A stretch of DNA of 64,000 nt. Origin: Scandinavium ludwigii_A. Its GTDB lineage: Bacteria; Pseudomonadota; Gammaproteobacteria; Enterobacterales; Enterobacteriaceae. Within the stretch, counting starts at the first letter, position 1. Each line of letters starts with the position of its first letter. Shown here piece by piece: positions 8,418 through 16,654 of the stretch. The notes below the pieces were generated by a model. The model saw nothing but the letters and a program-made list of their open reading frames with translations. It did not search any database and had not been told where the DNA came from. Location: contig CP191518.1 in assembly GCA_050516505.1 (NCBI GenBank), positions 4,092,001-4,156,000 of the forward strand. Direction: 5' to 3'. The position numbers and the translations under genes were made by a program.

Positions 8418-10361
8418 ATGATTAAGTTTAGCGCAACGCTCCTTGCCACGCTGATTGCCGCGAGTGTTCAAGCCTCGACCGTGGATTTGCGGATCATGGA
8501 AACCACTGACCTGCACAGCAACATGATGGATTTTGACTACTACAAAGATTCCGCCACGGAAAAATTTGGTCTGGTGCGCACCGCCAGCCTGATCAACGCC
8601 GCGCGGGGTGAAGTGCAAAACAGCGTGCTGGTGGATAACGGCGATGTGATTCAGGGAAGCCCGCTCGGCGATTACATGGCGGCGAAAGGCCTCAAAACGG
8701 GCGATGTGCATCCGGTTTACAAGGCGATGAACACCCTGGATTACGCGGTAGGCAACCTGGGTAACCACGAATTTAACTACGGTCTGGATTACCTTCACAA
8801 AGCCATCAACGGGGCGAAGTTCCCATACGTTAACGCCAATATCATCGACGTTAAAACCAAAAAGCCGCTGTTTACGCCGTATCTGATTAAAGAGACCCAG
8901 GTTGTCGATAAAGACGGCAAGCCGCAGACGCTGAAAATTGGCTACATCGGTTTTGTGCCGCCGCAGATCATGATTTGGGATAAAGCCAATCTCAGCGGCA
9001 AAGTGACGGTGAATGACATTACTGAAACCGCCCGAAAGTATGTGCCTGAAATGCGTGAAAAAGGTGCCGATGTGGTGGTGGTTATCGCCCACTCCGGTCT
9101 CTCCGCCGACCCGTATCAGGCGATGGCAGAAAACTCCGTTTACTATCTCAGCCAGGTTCCGGGCGTGGATGCGATCATGTTTGGTCACGCCCATGCGGTG
9201 TTCCCGTCGAAGGATTTCGCCAGCATCAAAGGAGCGGATATCGGCAAAGGTTTACTCAACGGCGTTCCCGCAGTGATGCCTGGCATGTGGGGCGATCACC
9301 TCGGCGTGGTGGATTTGGTGCTGAACAATGACGGCGGTAAATGGCAGGTGTCGCAGGCCAAAGCCGAAGCCCGACCGATTTATGACGCCGTTGCCAAAAA
9401 ATCTCTCGCCGCTGAAGACCAGAATATGGTGAAGGTGTTGAAGGCCGATCACGACGCCACGCGCGCGTTCGTCAGCAAGCCTATCGGTAAATCGTCCGAC
9501 AATATGTACAGCTATTTGTCGCTTGTGCAGGACGACCCCACCGTTCAGGTGGTGAATATGGCGCAGAAAGCCTACGTGGAGCACTTTATTCAGGGCGACC
9601 CGGACTTGGCGAAACTGCCGGTGCTTTCCGCCGCCGCACCGTTTAAAGCCGGTGGACGTAAAAACGATCCGGCCAGCTTTGTCGAAGTGGAAAAAGGCCA
9701 GCTCACCTTCCGTAACGCCGCCGATTTGTATCTCTACCCAAATACGCTGGTGGTGATGAAGGTCAGCGGCAAAGAGGTGAAAGAGTGGCTGGAATGCTCC
9801 GCCGGGCAGTTCAATCAGATTGACGTGTCCAGCAGCAAACCGCAGTCGCTGATCAACTGGGACGGTTTCCGCACCTATAACTTCGACGTTATCGACGGCG
9901 TAGATTATCAGATTGATGTCAGCCAGCCAGCACGCTACGACGGCGAATGTCAGAGCATTAACCCGAAAGCTGAACGTATCAAAAACCTGACCTTTAACGG
10001 CAAGCCTATCGACCCAACCGCAACCTTCCTGGTGGCAACCAATAACTACCGCGCTTACGGCGGCAAGTTTGCCGGAACCGGCGACAGCCACATCGCGTTC
10101 GCCTCACCGGATGAAAACCGTTCAGTGCTGGCGGCGTGGATCGGTGCGGAGTCGAAAAAGCAGGGCGAAATCCATCCCGCGGCGGACAATAATTGGCGTT
10201 TAGCGCCGATTCATTCGGCCACGCCATTGGATATTCGTTTTGAGACGTCACCGACGGAGAAAGCGGCCGTGTTTATCAAAGACCACGCGCAGTATCCGAT
10301 GAAAAAAGTCGGTACTGACGATATCGGTTTTGCGGTGTATCAGCTTGATTTAAGCAAGTAA
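8418..10361 (+). CDS. cpdB: 2',3'-cyclic-nucleotide 2'-phosphodiesterase/3'-nucleotidase CpdB
   Basis: 647 aa from the ATG at 8418, which gives the E. coli length and a proper signal peptide (residues 1-19, cut after VQA); a longer in-frame start at 8367 would disrupt the signal sequence. Metallophosphatase motifs are present: D31-x-H33, GD at 75-76 and GNHE at 115-118, which bind two metal ions. The C-terminal 5'-nucleotidase domain carries the substrate pocket. The periplasmic enzyme hydrolyses 2',3'-cyclic nucleotides and 3'-nucleotides so that nucleosides can be imported. A REP-like hairpin follows the stop. Confidence 0.97.
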   Translation: MIKFSATLLATLIAASVQASTVDLRIMETTDLHSNMMDFDYYKDSATEKFGLVRTASLINAARGEVQNSVLVDNGDVIQGSPLGDYMAAKGLKTGDVHPVYKAMNTLDYAVGNLGNHEFNYGLDYLHKAINGAKFPYVNANIIDVKTKKPLFTPYLIKETQVVDKDGKPQTLKIGYIGFVPPQIMIWDKANLSGKVTVNDITETARKYVPEMREKGADVVVVIAHSGLSADPYQAMAENSVYYLSQVPGVDAIMFGHAHAVFPSKDFASIKGADIGKGLLNGVPAVMPGMWGDHLGVVDLVLNNDGGKWQVSQAKAEARPIYDAVAKKSLAAEDQNMVKVLKADHDATRAFVSKPIGKSSDNMYSYLSLVQDDPTVQVVNMAQKAYVEHFIQGDPDLAKLPVLSAAAPFKAGGRKNDPASFVEVEKGQLTFRNAADLYLYPNTLVVMKVSGKEVKEWLECSAGQFNQIDVSSSKPQSLINWDGFRTYNFDVIDGVDYQIDVSQPARYDGECQSINPKAERIKNLTFNGKPIDPTATFLVATNNYRAYGGKFAGTGDSHIAFASPDENRSVLAAWIGAESKKQGEIHPAADNNWRLAPIHSATPLDIRFETSPTEKAAVFIKDHAQYPMKKVGTDDIGFAVYQLDLSK

Positions 10362-10370
10362 CCCAGTAAC

Positions 10371-10402
10371 TGTAGGCCCGGCAGCGTTAGCGCCGCCGGG
10401 CA
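10371..10402. repeat. REP-type palindromic element
   Basis: Between the converging cpdB and ytfH genes lies an imperfect GC-rich palindrome, TGTAGGCCCGGCA then GCCGCCGGGCA. It has the TGTAGGCC edge and GCCGGGC stem of enterobacterial REP/BIME sequences. Similar units occur at 32228-32260 and 50121-50157. Confidence 0.7.
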
Positions 10403-10424
10403 ATTCCTGCTTCAAATCGGTCAT

Positions 10425-10811
10425 TCAGGCCGCGCGCTCATCCCAGTTCGCCATCACCTGCGGCAGGTTCAGCTCAATCCAGTCCGCCAGCGCTTCCACT
10501 TTCTCACTCACCTGCACGCCGAGCGGCGTCAGGCTGTATTCCACATGCGGGGGCACCACCGGATACGACACCCGGTCGATAAAGCCATCCATCTCCAGCG
10601 CCTGTAACGACTGCGCCAACATCTTCTCGCTGACGCCGCCCATTTTCCGACGCAGGTCGCTGAACCGATGGGTGCCATCACGTAATGCCACCAGAATAAG
10701 CACGCCCCAGCGGCTGGTCACATGTTTGAGCACGTCCCGGGACGGACACTGTTCGGCAAATAAATTGCCATCGCGCAGCTGTTCACTGAGGGTCGGATTT
10801 GCCATTTTCAT
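10425..10811 (-). CDS. ytfH: HxlR-family transcriptional regulator YtfH
   Basis: 128 aa. A winged helix-turn-helix spans about residues 25-105, with the HxlR-family segments SRWGVLILVALRDG and RFSDLRRKMGGVSEKML. E. coli YtfH is 126 aa and matches over nearly the whole length. The start at 10811 has an AAGG ribosome-binding site five bases upstream; a second ATG at 10805 is possible. It is divergent from qorB across 84 bases and presumably controls it, as HxlR proteins commonly regulate an adjacent oxidoreductase. Redox or quinone/aldehyde sensing is inferred, not shown; one Cys (residue 22) could be a sensing residue. Confidence 0.92.
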   Translation of the reverse strand: MKMANPTLSEQLRDGNLFAEQCPSRDVLKHVTSRWGVLILVALRDGTHRFSDLRRKMGGVSEKMLAQSLQALEMDGFIDRVSYPVVPPHVEYSLTPLGVQVSEKVEALADWIELNLPQVMANWDERAA

Positions 10812-10830
10812 ACTTACCTTTTTGTACGTA

Positions 10831-10850
10831 CTTACTAAAAGTTAGTTAAG
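10831..10850. promoter_or_regulatory. Candidate YtfH operator between ytfH and qorB
   Basis: The 84-base divergent gap holds an inverted repeat ACTAA-3-TTAGT (10834-10846), nested in CTTA/TAAG arms (10831-10850), plus a GTACGTAC palindrome at 10824-10831. HxlR regulators bind such short palindromes in the promoter between themselves and their target. Assignment is inference from position and symmetry. Confidence 0.35.
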
Positions 10851-10895
10851 GTGTTAGCGTATCACAACTGAAGACAAACCCGAAGGAGTCACCTG

Positions 10896-11744
10896 ATGAT
10901 CGCAATTACCGGCGCTACCGGCCAACTGGGCCAACTTGTTATCGACAACCTGCTGAAAACGGTTGCCGCCCACCAGCTGGTCGCCATTGTGCGTAACCCG
11001 GCGAAAGCCCAGGCGCTGAGCGACCAAGGCATCGTCGTCCGTCAGGGCGATTACACCGACGAAGCCGCGCTTGAATCCGCGCTTCAGGGCGTAGAGAAAT
11101 TGCTGCTGATTTCCGGCAGCGAAGTCGGGCAGCGCACCGTGCAGCACCGCAACGTCATCACCGCCGCAAAGGCCGCGGGCGTGAAATTCATCGCCTACAC
11201 CAGCCTGCTTCATGCGGATAAATCCCCACTGGGCCTGCACGTTGAGCACGTCGAAACCGAGAAAATGCTCGCTGAATCCGGGATCACGTATACCCTGCTG
11301 CGCAACGGCTGGTACACCGAAAACTATCTCGCCAGTGCACCTCCGGCCATTGAGCATGGCGTGTTTATCGGGGCTGCGGGCGACGGTAAAATTGCCTCCG
11401 CGACCCGCGCCGATTATGCGGCAGCCGCGGCAAAGGTGATGAGCGAAGACGGTCACGCCGGAAAAGTCTATGAACTGGCGGGTGACAATGCGTGGACGCT
11501 CAGCGAACTGGCCGCCGAACTGGGCAAACAGAGCGGTAAAAATGTGCGCTACCAGAACCTGAGTGAGGCAGATTTTTCCGCCGCGTTAAAAAGTGTCGGC
11601 CTGCCTGCCGGACTGGCAGAGATGCTGGCGGACTCTGACGTTGGCGCGTCAAAAGGTGGCCTGTTTGACGACAGCCGCACCCTCAGCAAACTCCTCCAGC
11701 GCCCGACCACACCGCTGTCTGACAGCGTCAAAAGCATTCTGTAA
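10896..11744 (+). CDS. qorB: NAD(P)H:quinone oxidoreductase QorB (YtfG)
   Basis: 282 aa; ATG with GAAGGAG upstream. It starts with the NmrA/SDR-like dinucleotide motif TGATGQLG at residues 5-12 and matches E. coli QorB (286 aa). QorB binds NADPH and reduces quinones in the cytoplasm, possibly to limit quinone toxicity. It is divergent from ytfH, its likely regulator. An AraC-type regulator gene begins 79 bases downstream, which is not the E. coli arrangement. Confidence 0.93.
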   Translation: MIAITGATGQLGQLVIDNLLKTVAAHQLVAIVRNPAKAQALSDQGIVVRQGDYTDEAALESALQGVEKLLLISGSEVGQRTVQHRNVITAAKAAGVKFIAYTSLLHADKSPLGLHVEHVETEKMLAESGITYTLLRNGWYTENYLASAPPAIEHGVFIGAAGDGKIASATRADYAAAAAKVMSEDGHAGKVYELAGDNAWTLSELAAELGKQSGKNVRYQNLSEADFSAALKSVGLPAGLAEMLADSDVGASKGGLFDDSRTLSKLLQRPTTPLSDSVKSIL

Positions 11745-11823
11745 ACGTTAACGATAGGTTAATTTTTGTGGCGTCCCCGCGGGGTATCTTCGATAATATC
11801 GGGATATTCCGTGGGAGGTTAGC

Positions 11824-12648
11824 GTGCAGGGTGTTCCTCAGCAGTTCACAGACGAGCGAGACAGTGCCAGCTTCCGCCATTTGGCGCAGGTGCCAGGGGT
11901 GGAGCTTTATCACGCCCATATCTCGCGCTATGCCTTTGAACCGCATACCCATGAAGCCTTTGGTATCGGCGCCATTGAACTCGGTGCCGAACGTTTTCGC
12001 TATCGCGGCACTCAGTATGTGGCGCCGGTCAATTCGGTGGTCACCATGAACCCGGACGAACTGCACACCGGCGAGGCGGAAACCGCCGACGGCTGGCGCT
12101 ATCGGATGGTATATCTGGAACAGGCTTTACTGGAAGAGGTGACCGGTGTTCGCCATTGGTGGTTCAGTGACGTCGTGCGCCATGACGCTGAACGATCTGC
12201 CAAACTGTGTCAGCAGATTTATGGCCTGTGGAACACCGACGACCCGCTGGCACAAAAAGGGCTGCTGCTCGATTTGATTGAGACCTTCAGCCCCTTCGCC
12301 CACCATGCGCCACACTTACATGAAGCGACCCATCGTTTCGAACGCGTACGCGACTATCTGCACGACAACTATATGCATACCGTGACGCTCGACGATCTGG
12401 CTGCCGTCGTGTCACTCAGTCCGTACCACTTTCAGCGTCAGTTCAAAGCCCGTTATCACGTTACGCCGCATCAGATGCTGATGGCGATTCGCCTGTGGCG
12501 CGCCAAAGATTTCCTGACCCGCGGCATGCCTGCCGCCGAAGTGGCTGCCGCGACCGGTCTGACCGATCAGTCTCATCTCACCCGGGCCTTCACCCATCGC
12601 TACGGCATCACGCCCGTTCGCTACCAGAAACAGGTCTTCATGCGCTAA
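11824..12648 (+). CDS. AraC-family transcriptional regulator with N-terminal cupin domain
   Basis: 274 aa from a GTG start with GGAGG five bases upstream. The N-terminal half (about residues 15-130) has the AraC-binding/cupin pattern, including HAHISRYAFEPHTHEAFGIG and NPDELHTGEA. The C-terminal 100 residues carry two helix-turn-helix motifs: TLDDLAAVVSLSPYHFQRQF and the second, AAEVAAATGLTDQSHLTRAF. I do not recognise a specific E. coli ortholog. It lies between qorB and ytfF, 72 bases before the ytfF start on the same strand, so it may control or be co-transcribed with that exporter gene. Confidence 0.9.
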   Translation: MQGVPQQFTDERDSASFRHLAQVPGVELYHAHISRYAFEPHTHEAFGIGAIELGAERFRYRGTQYVAPVNSVVTMNPDELHTGEAETADGWRYRMVYLEQALLEEVTGVRHWWFSDVVRHDAERSAKLCQQIYGLWNTDDPLAQKGLLLDLIETFSPFAHHAPHLHEATHRFERVRDYLHDNYMHTVTLDDLAAVVSLSPYHFQRQFKARYHVTPHQMLMAIRLWRAKDFLTRGMPAAEVAAATGLTDQSHLTRAFTHRYGITPVRYQKQVFMR

Positions 12649-12720
12649 TGCGCAACCTCATACAATACGGCTCACCATCGCTTTCCTACACTGCGCCTGT
12701 TGACTAAGAAGGTACAGAAC

Positions 12721-13680
12721 ATGATGAGTGGTGTGTTGTACGCCCTGCTAGCGGGGCTGATGTGGGGTCTGATTTTCGTTGGGCCATTGCTGGTGCCGGA
12801 ATATCCAGCGGTGTTGCAATCGATGGGACGTTATCTGGCGTTGGGATTAATCGCCCTGCCGTTGGCGTGGCTCGGACGCGCGCAGCTTAAACAGCTCAGC
12901 AAAAGTGACTGGCTTACGGCGTTAGGCCTGACCATGATGGGCAACCTCATTTATTACGTGTGCCTGGCCAGCGCCATTCAGCGCGCGGGAGCGCCGGTAT
13001 CAACAATGATCATTGGCACACTGCCAGTGGTACTTCCGGTATTTGCCAATCTGCTTTACAGCCATCGCGACGGTAAGCTCTCCTGGCTGAGCATGGCGCC
13101 CGCCCTGGTCTGCATCGCGTTGGGATTGATATGCGTGAATATTGCCGAGCTGCAACACGGTCTGGTCGATTTCAGCGGGTGGCGCTACGGGAGCGGGATA
13201 GGTCTGGCGTTAATATCCGTTGTTTGCTGGGCGTGGTACGCACTGCGCAACGCGCGCTGGCTGCGTGAAAACCCGGATAAGCACCCGATGATGTGGGCGA
13301 CCGCACAGGCGCTGGTGACGCTGCCCGTGTCGCTGCTGGGTTACGTTCTCGCCTGTCTGTGGCTCAGCGGTCAGGGACAATCCTTCCCGTTGCCATTTGG
13401 GCCGCGACCAGAGGTGTTTATCACGTTAATGATAGCCATCGCCGTGTTCTGCTCGTGGGTGGGGGCACTGTGCTGGAACATTGCTAGCCAACGGCTGCCG
13501 ACGGTAATTCTTGGGCCATTGATCGTCTTCGAAACGTTGGCCGGGCTGCTGTATACCTTTATGCTGCGCCAGAATCTGCCGCCGTTGCTGACCTGCACGG
13601 GCATCGCGCTGCTGATCGTCGGCGTGGTTATCGCCGCGCGGGCCAAGCTGCAAAAGCCGCTGCGTCAGGCCCTTGAATAA
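12721..13680 (+). CDS. ytfF: EamA/DMT-family transporter YtfF
   Basis: 319 aa from the ATG at 12721, chosen because it aligns with the E. coli start (MISGVLYALLAG) and has AAGG upstream; an in-frame TTG at 12700 is less likely. Ten membrane helices arranged as two EamA repeats are apparent. The substrate is unknown; the family exports small metabolites. In E. coli ytfF lies between ytfE and qorB. Here ytfE is absent, an AraC regulator precedes the gene, and a gene for a repeat protein converges from downstream. The stop codon sits in the loop of an 11-base hairpin. Confidence 0.9.
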   Translation: MMSGVLYALLAGLMWGLIFVGPLLVPEYPAVLQSMGRYLALGLIALPLAWLGRAQLKQLSKSDWLTALGLTMMGNLIYYVCLASAIQRAGAPVSTMIIGTLPVVLPVFANLLYSHRDGKLSWLSMAPALVCIALGLICVNIAELQHGLVDFSGWRYGSGIGLALISVVCWAWYALRNARWLRENPDKHPMMWATAQALVTLPVSLLGYVLACLWLSGQGQSFPLPFGPRPEVFITLMIAIAVFCSWVGALCWNIASQRLPTVILGPLIVFETLAGLLYTFMLRQNLPPLLTCTGIALLIVGVVIAARAKLQKPLRQALE

Positions 13681-13691
13681 GGGCCTGACGC
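13662..13691. terminator. Hairpin spanning the ytfF stop codon
   Basis: A perfect 11-base stem (GCGTCAGGCCC and GGGCCTGACGC) has an 8-base loop that contains the ytfF TAA. It lies between two converging genes and can act in both directions, although neither side has a strong T-run. Confidence 0.6.
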
Positions 13692-13696
13692 GATCA

Positions 13697-13993
13697 TTAG
13701 TGTCCGGTCACGACAGCCGCAGCAACAGGGTTGTCAGACTGTGCAACAACGGCGGTACGTGCAACAGGATGCGCACCGTTACCACCGGTAGCGACAGCCA
13801 TTTCAGCTGGATGATCGGATGAAGCAATGACCGCGCCACGTTCAACAGGATGTGCGCCGTTACCACCGGTCGCCGCGGCCATTGCCACAGGATGGTCGGC
13901 ATTTGCCACAACGGTTGTTCTGGCAATCGGATGATTAGCGAAAGCAGGGAGACTCACGACGGCGAAGGTTAAAGCCAGGATTGTTTTTTTCAT
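13697..13993 (-). CDS. Small secreted protein with three 27-residue repeats, unknown function
   Basis: 98 aa with GAGG upstream of the ATG and a clear signal peptide (MKKTILALTFAVVSLPAFA, cut after residue 19). The mature part is almost entirely a tandem repeat: residues 25-51, 52-78 and a shortened 79-98. Each unit follows R-x-x-V-(V/I)-A-x-x-D-(H/N)-P followed by ATGGNGAHPV. There are no cysteines; His-Pro pairs recur at fixed intervals. I do not recognise the family. It occupies the place where E. coli has ytfE, between ytfF and cycA. The regular repeat, signal peptide and ribosome-binding site support a real gene; periplasmic or secreted location is inferred. Confidence 0.8.
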   Translation of the reverse strand: MKKTILALTFAVVSLPAFANHPIARTTVVANADHPVAMAAATGGNGAHPVERGAVIASSDHPAEMAVATGGNGAHPVARTAVVAQSDNPVAAAVVTGH

Positions 13994-14142
13994 AATAATA
14001 CCTCTAATTAATGCAATTTTTTACGACAAAATCCAAAACGAAATTTCATCGAAATCCATTTAACAGTCTCTAACCTTCGCGAAAACTCTGCAAAGTCTAA
14101 TCCATTTAAAATTGAATTTAGCGGGACGGTATTACTGAAGAA

Positions 14143-14173
14143 CACTCAGGCCCTTTGAGAAAGAGCCTGAGTG
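14143..14173 (-). terminator. Probable terminator of cycA
   Basis: Arms CACTCAGGC and GCCTGAGTG, extended by CTTT/AAAG after one mismatch, form a long hairpin 22 bases past the cycA stop. A moderately T-rich stretch follows on the minus strand. Confidence 0.65.
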
Positions 14174-14194
14174 CAGGAGAGGACAATTTTCGAA

Positions 14195-15595
14195 CTACGC
14201 GGTACGTTTCTTACTAAGCACCCACCAGCCCAAGCCCAGCACCACAAACCACAGCGGCGTGACGATCAGTGCCTGTCGGGTATCTTCCTGCAGCGTCAAC
14301 AACACGATCACGAACACGAAGAATGCCATACAGACCCAGCACATCAGTTTGCCGAGTGGCATTTTGTATTTTGACGCTTCATGCAACTGCGGACGCTGTT
14401 TGCGGTAAACCAGATACGAACACAGAATGATGGTCCACACGAACATAAACAGAATGGCCGACACGGTGGTGATCATGGTGAACGCGGCGATTGCGCTTGG
14501 GTTCACGTACAGCATCACCACCCCGCCCAGCAGACAGATGCAGGAGAAGGTAAGGCCTTTTGCCGGAACTGCGCGCTTAGAGAGTTTGGCGAATGCTTTT
14601 GGCGCCACGCCGTCCTGTGCCAGACCGAACAGCATACGACTGGTTGAGAACACACCACTGTTTGCGGACGATGCCGCAGAGGTCAGCACCACGAAGTTGA
14701 TGATGCTCGCCGCCGCAGGCAGGCCAACCAGCACGAACAGTTCAACGAACGGACTCTTATCCGGCACCACGGAACCCCATGGCGTGACGGACATAATCAC
14801 CACCAGCGCGAACACGTAGAACATGATGATGCGGATGGGAATGGAGTTGATCGCGCGCGGCAGCGATTTCTCCGGGTCTTTCGTTTCAGCAGCCGTGGTG
14901 CCTACCAGCTCAATACCGACGAAGGCAAACACTGCTATCTGGAAGCCGGCGAAGAAGCCGCTAATCCCTTTCGGGAACCAGCCGCCGTCATTCCACAGAT
15001 GATCGAATGAGGCCTGTACACCGCTTGGGGACGTGAAGTGCGTCATCACCATGACCAGTCCGACAATCACCAGCCCGACAATGGCCACGATTTTGATCAT
15101 CGCGAACCAGAACTCCATCTCACCGAACATTTTCACGGTGGCGAGGTTCAGGCCCAACAGCAGAAGGATAACCGACAGCGACGCGACCCAGTCTGACAAT
15201 CCGGGGAACCAGAACTGCGCATACGAGGTAATGGCGACGACGTCAGCCATTCCGGTCACCACCCAACAGAACCAGTAAGTCCAGCCGGTGAAGTATCCCG
15301 CCCACGGCCCGAGCAAGTCGGCAGCGAAATCGCTAAAGGATTTGTATTCGAGATTCGACAGCAGCAATTCACCCATTGCACGCATGACGAAGAAGAGCAT
15401 GAAGCCGATTATCATATAAACGAAGATGATCGACGGCCCGGCCAGACTGATGGTTTTACCCGAGCCCATAAACAGCCCGGTGCCGATGGCACCGCCGATA
15501 GCGATGAGCTGAATGTGCCGGTTGGAGAGATTGCGCCGAAGCGACTGTTCGGTCGATGCCTCTTCGTCAGCAGCGACTTTTATCTGATCTACCAT
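14195..15595 (-). CDS. cycA: D-serine/D-alanine/glycine transporter CycA
   Basis: 466 aa, almost identical to E. coli CycA (470 aa) apart from a shorter C-terminus. Twelve membrane helices of the amino-acid permease family are apparent, with the first-helix motif IGGAIGTGLFMGSG typical of APC carriers. It imports glycine, D-serine, D-alanine and the drug D-cycloserine by proton symport across the inner membrane. In E. coli its mRNA is repressed by the small RNA GcvB; I did not identify a GcvB site here. About 260 bases of AT-rich promoter region precede it. Confidence 0.97.
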   Translation of the reverse strand: MVDQIKVAADEEASTEQSLRRNLSNRHIQLIAIGGAIGTGLFMGSGKTISLAGPSIIFVYMIIGFMLFFVMRAMGELLLSNLEYKSFSDFAADLLGPWAGYFTGWTYWFCWVVTGMADVVAITSYAQFWFPGLSDWVASLSVILLLLGLNLATVKMFGEMEFWFAMIKIVAIVGLVIVGLVMVMTHFTSPSGVQASFDHLWNDGGWFPKGISGFFAGFQIAVFAFVGIELVGTTAAETKDPEKSLPRAINSIPIRIIMFYVFALVVIMSVTPWGSVVPDKSPFVELFVLVGLPAAASIINFVVLTSAASSANSGVFSTSRMLFGLAQDGVAPKAFAKLSKRAVPAKGLTFSCICLLGGVVMLYVNPSAIAAFTMITTVSAILFMFVWTIILCSYLVYRKQRPQLHEASKYKMPLGKLMCWVCMAFFVFVIVLLTLQEDTRQALIVTPLWFVVLGLGWWVLSKKRTA

Positions 15596-15867
15596 GTGAT
15601 TTCTTCCTGTTGTTCCTGTTGTGTTGTGCTGGCTCTGCGGCCATTGAATACATCTGTCGATGTTTCAGTTTTAAGACGGATCGATAGTAGGAAAGAATCG
15701 GAGGGTTGAATACTAAGAAATGAATATAATGTTAATAAGATGTTTGAAGTGAGTGTTATATCACTCTACTTACGCGAAACAGCTCACAAAAATACACTGA
15801 CTTTGCGACAATGCAAGATTAAATGCTAACAAATTTCTAACTTAGGGATTTTACGCTACTTTTTGGC

Positions 15868-15893
15868 ATCCTCTCCCGCGTACGGGAGAGGAT
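15868..15893. repeat. CCTCTCC-type intergenic palindrome, copy 1
   Basis: A perfect 11-base inverted repeat, ATCCTCTCCCG and CGGGAGAGGAT, with a 4-base loop lies downstream of fklB. On the fklB strand it is followed by an A-run rather than a T-run, so it is not a normal terminator for that gene. The CCTCTCC/GGAGAGG core recurs at 32155-32175 and, less perfectly, at 33042-33063. Confidence 0.6.
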
Positions 15894-15901
15894 CAGCGGA
15901 C

Positions 15902-16522
15902 TTACAGGATTTCGAGCAGTTCGACTTCGAAAACCAGCGTGCTGAATGGTGGGATGGACGCGCCAGCGCCACGCTCGCCGTACGCGAGGTTTTGCGGGAT
16001 AGTCAGTTCCCATTTGGAGCCAACCGGCATCAGGGTCAGGGCTTCGATCCAGCCTGGGATCACGCCGTTAACCGGGAATTCAGCCGGTTCGCCGCGCGCG
16101 ACGGAGCTGTCAAACACGGAGCCGTCAATCAGTTTGCCGGTGTAGTGAACGCGTACGCGGTCGGTACGTGCCGGGATTGCGCCTTCGCCCTGAGTGAGTA
16201 CGCGGAACTGCAGGCCGGATTCGGTGCTGCTCACGCCGTCTTTCTCACGGTTTTCTTCCAGGTATTTCACGCCTTCTGCAGCCATGGCTTCGAATTGTTC
16301 GCGACGAACTGCATCAGCACGTTCGTGAATTTCACGCAGCGCACGGTGAACCACATCCACCGGAACCTGTGGCTGTTTGCCTTCCAGCGCATCAGCAATA
16401 CCAGCAACCAGTGCTTCTGGCAGCAGGCCCTGCAGGCCGGATTCGCTAAGCTGTTGTCCTACCTGGAGGCCGATTCCGTAACTAGCCTGGGCTTCAATGG
16501 TGTCAAAAGTCGGGGTTGCCAT
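15902..16522 (-). CDS. fklB: FKBP-type peptidyl-prolyl isomerase FklB (FKBP22)
   Basis: 206 aa from the ATG at 16522, matching the E. coli start MATPTFDT; the longer frame upstream is not needed. Residues about 1-95 form the helical dimerisation arm and about 115-206 the FKBP domain, with VRVHYTGKLIDGSVFDSS and IPQNLAYGERGAG. It catalyses cis-trans isomerisation of prolyl bonds and acts as a foldase, probably in the cytoplasm since no signal peptide is seen. It is divergent from ytfB. Confidence 0.95.
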   Translation of the reverse strand: MATPTFDTIEAQASYGIGLQVGQQLSESGLQGLLPEALVAGIADALEGKQPQVPVDVVHRALREIHERADAVRREQFEAMAAEGVKYLEENREKDGVSSTESGLQFRVLTQGEGAIPARTDRVRVHYTGKLIDGSVFDSSVARGEPAEFPVNGVIPGWIEALTLMPVGSKWELTIPQNLAYGERGAGASIPPFSTLVFEVELLEIL

Positions 16523-16654
16523 GGTCTTTCCTTTCATCGGATGAAAATCAGCGGGCAGCATAACAGCCAGGCTGCATCGGGTAAAACTTTGTCTCGGCAG
16601 AATTATGTATATACTGAGGGACAAAACAGGGAAACGCGGAGCAGGAGGTGACCC

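Noticed and set aside
9252..10091. 279-codon minus-strand frame inside cpdB
   Set aside because: Shadow of cpdB, which is intact and conserved over its whole length.
12700..12720. TTG at 12700 as start of ytfF
   Set aside because: The ATG at 12721 has the ribosome-binding site and aligns with the E. coli protein; the extra seven residues have no counterpart.
15868..15893. Hairpin as intrinsic terminator of fklB
   Set aside because: On the fklB strand it is followed by an A-run, not a T-run, so polarity is wrong; treated as a repeat.
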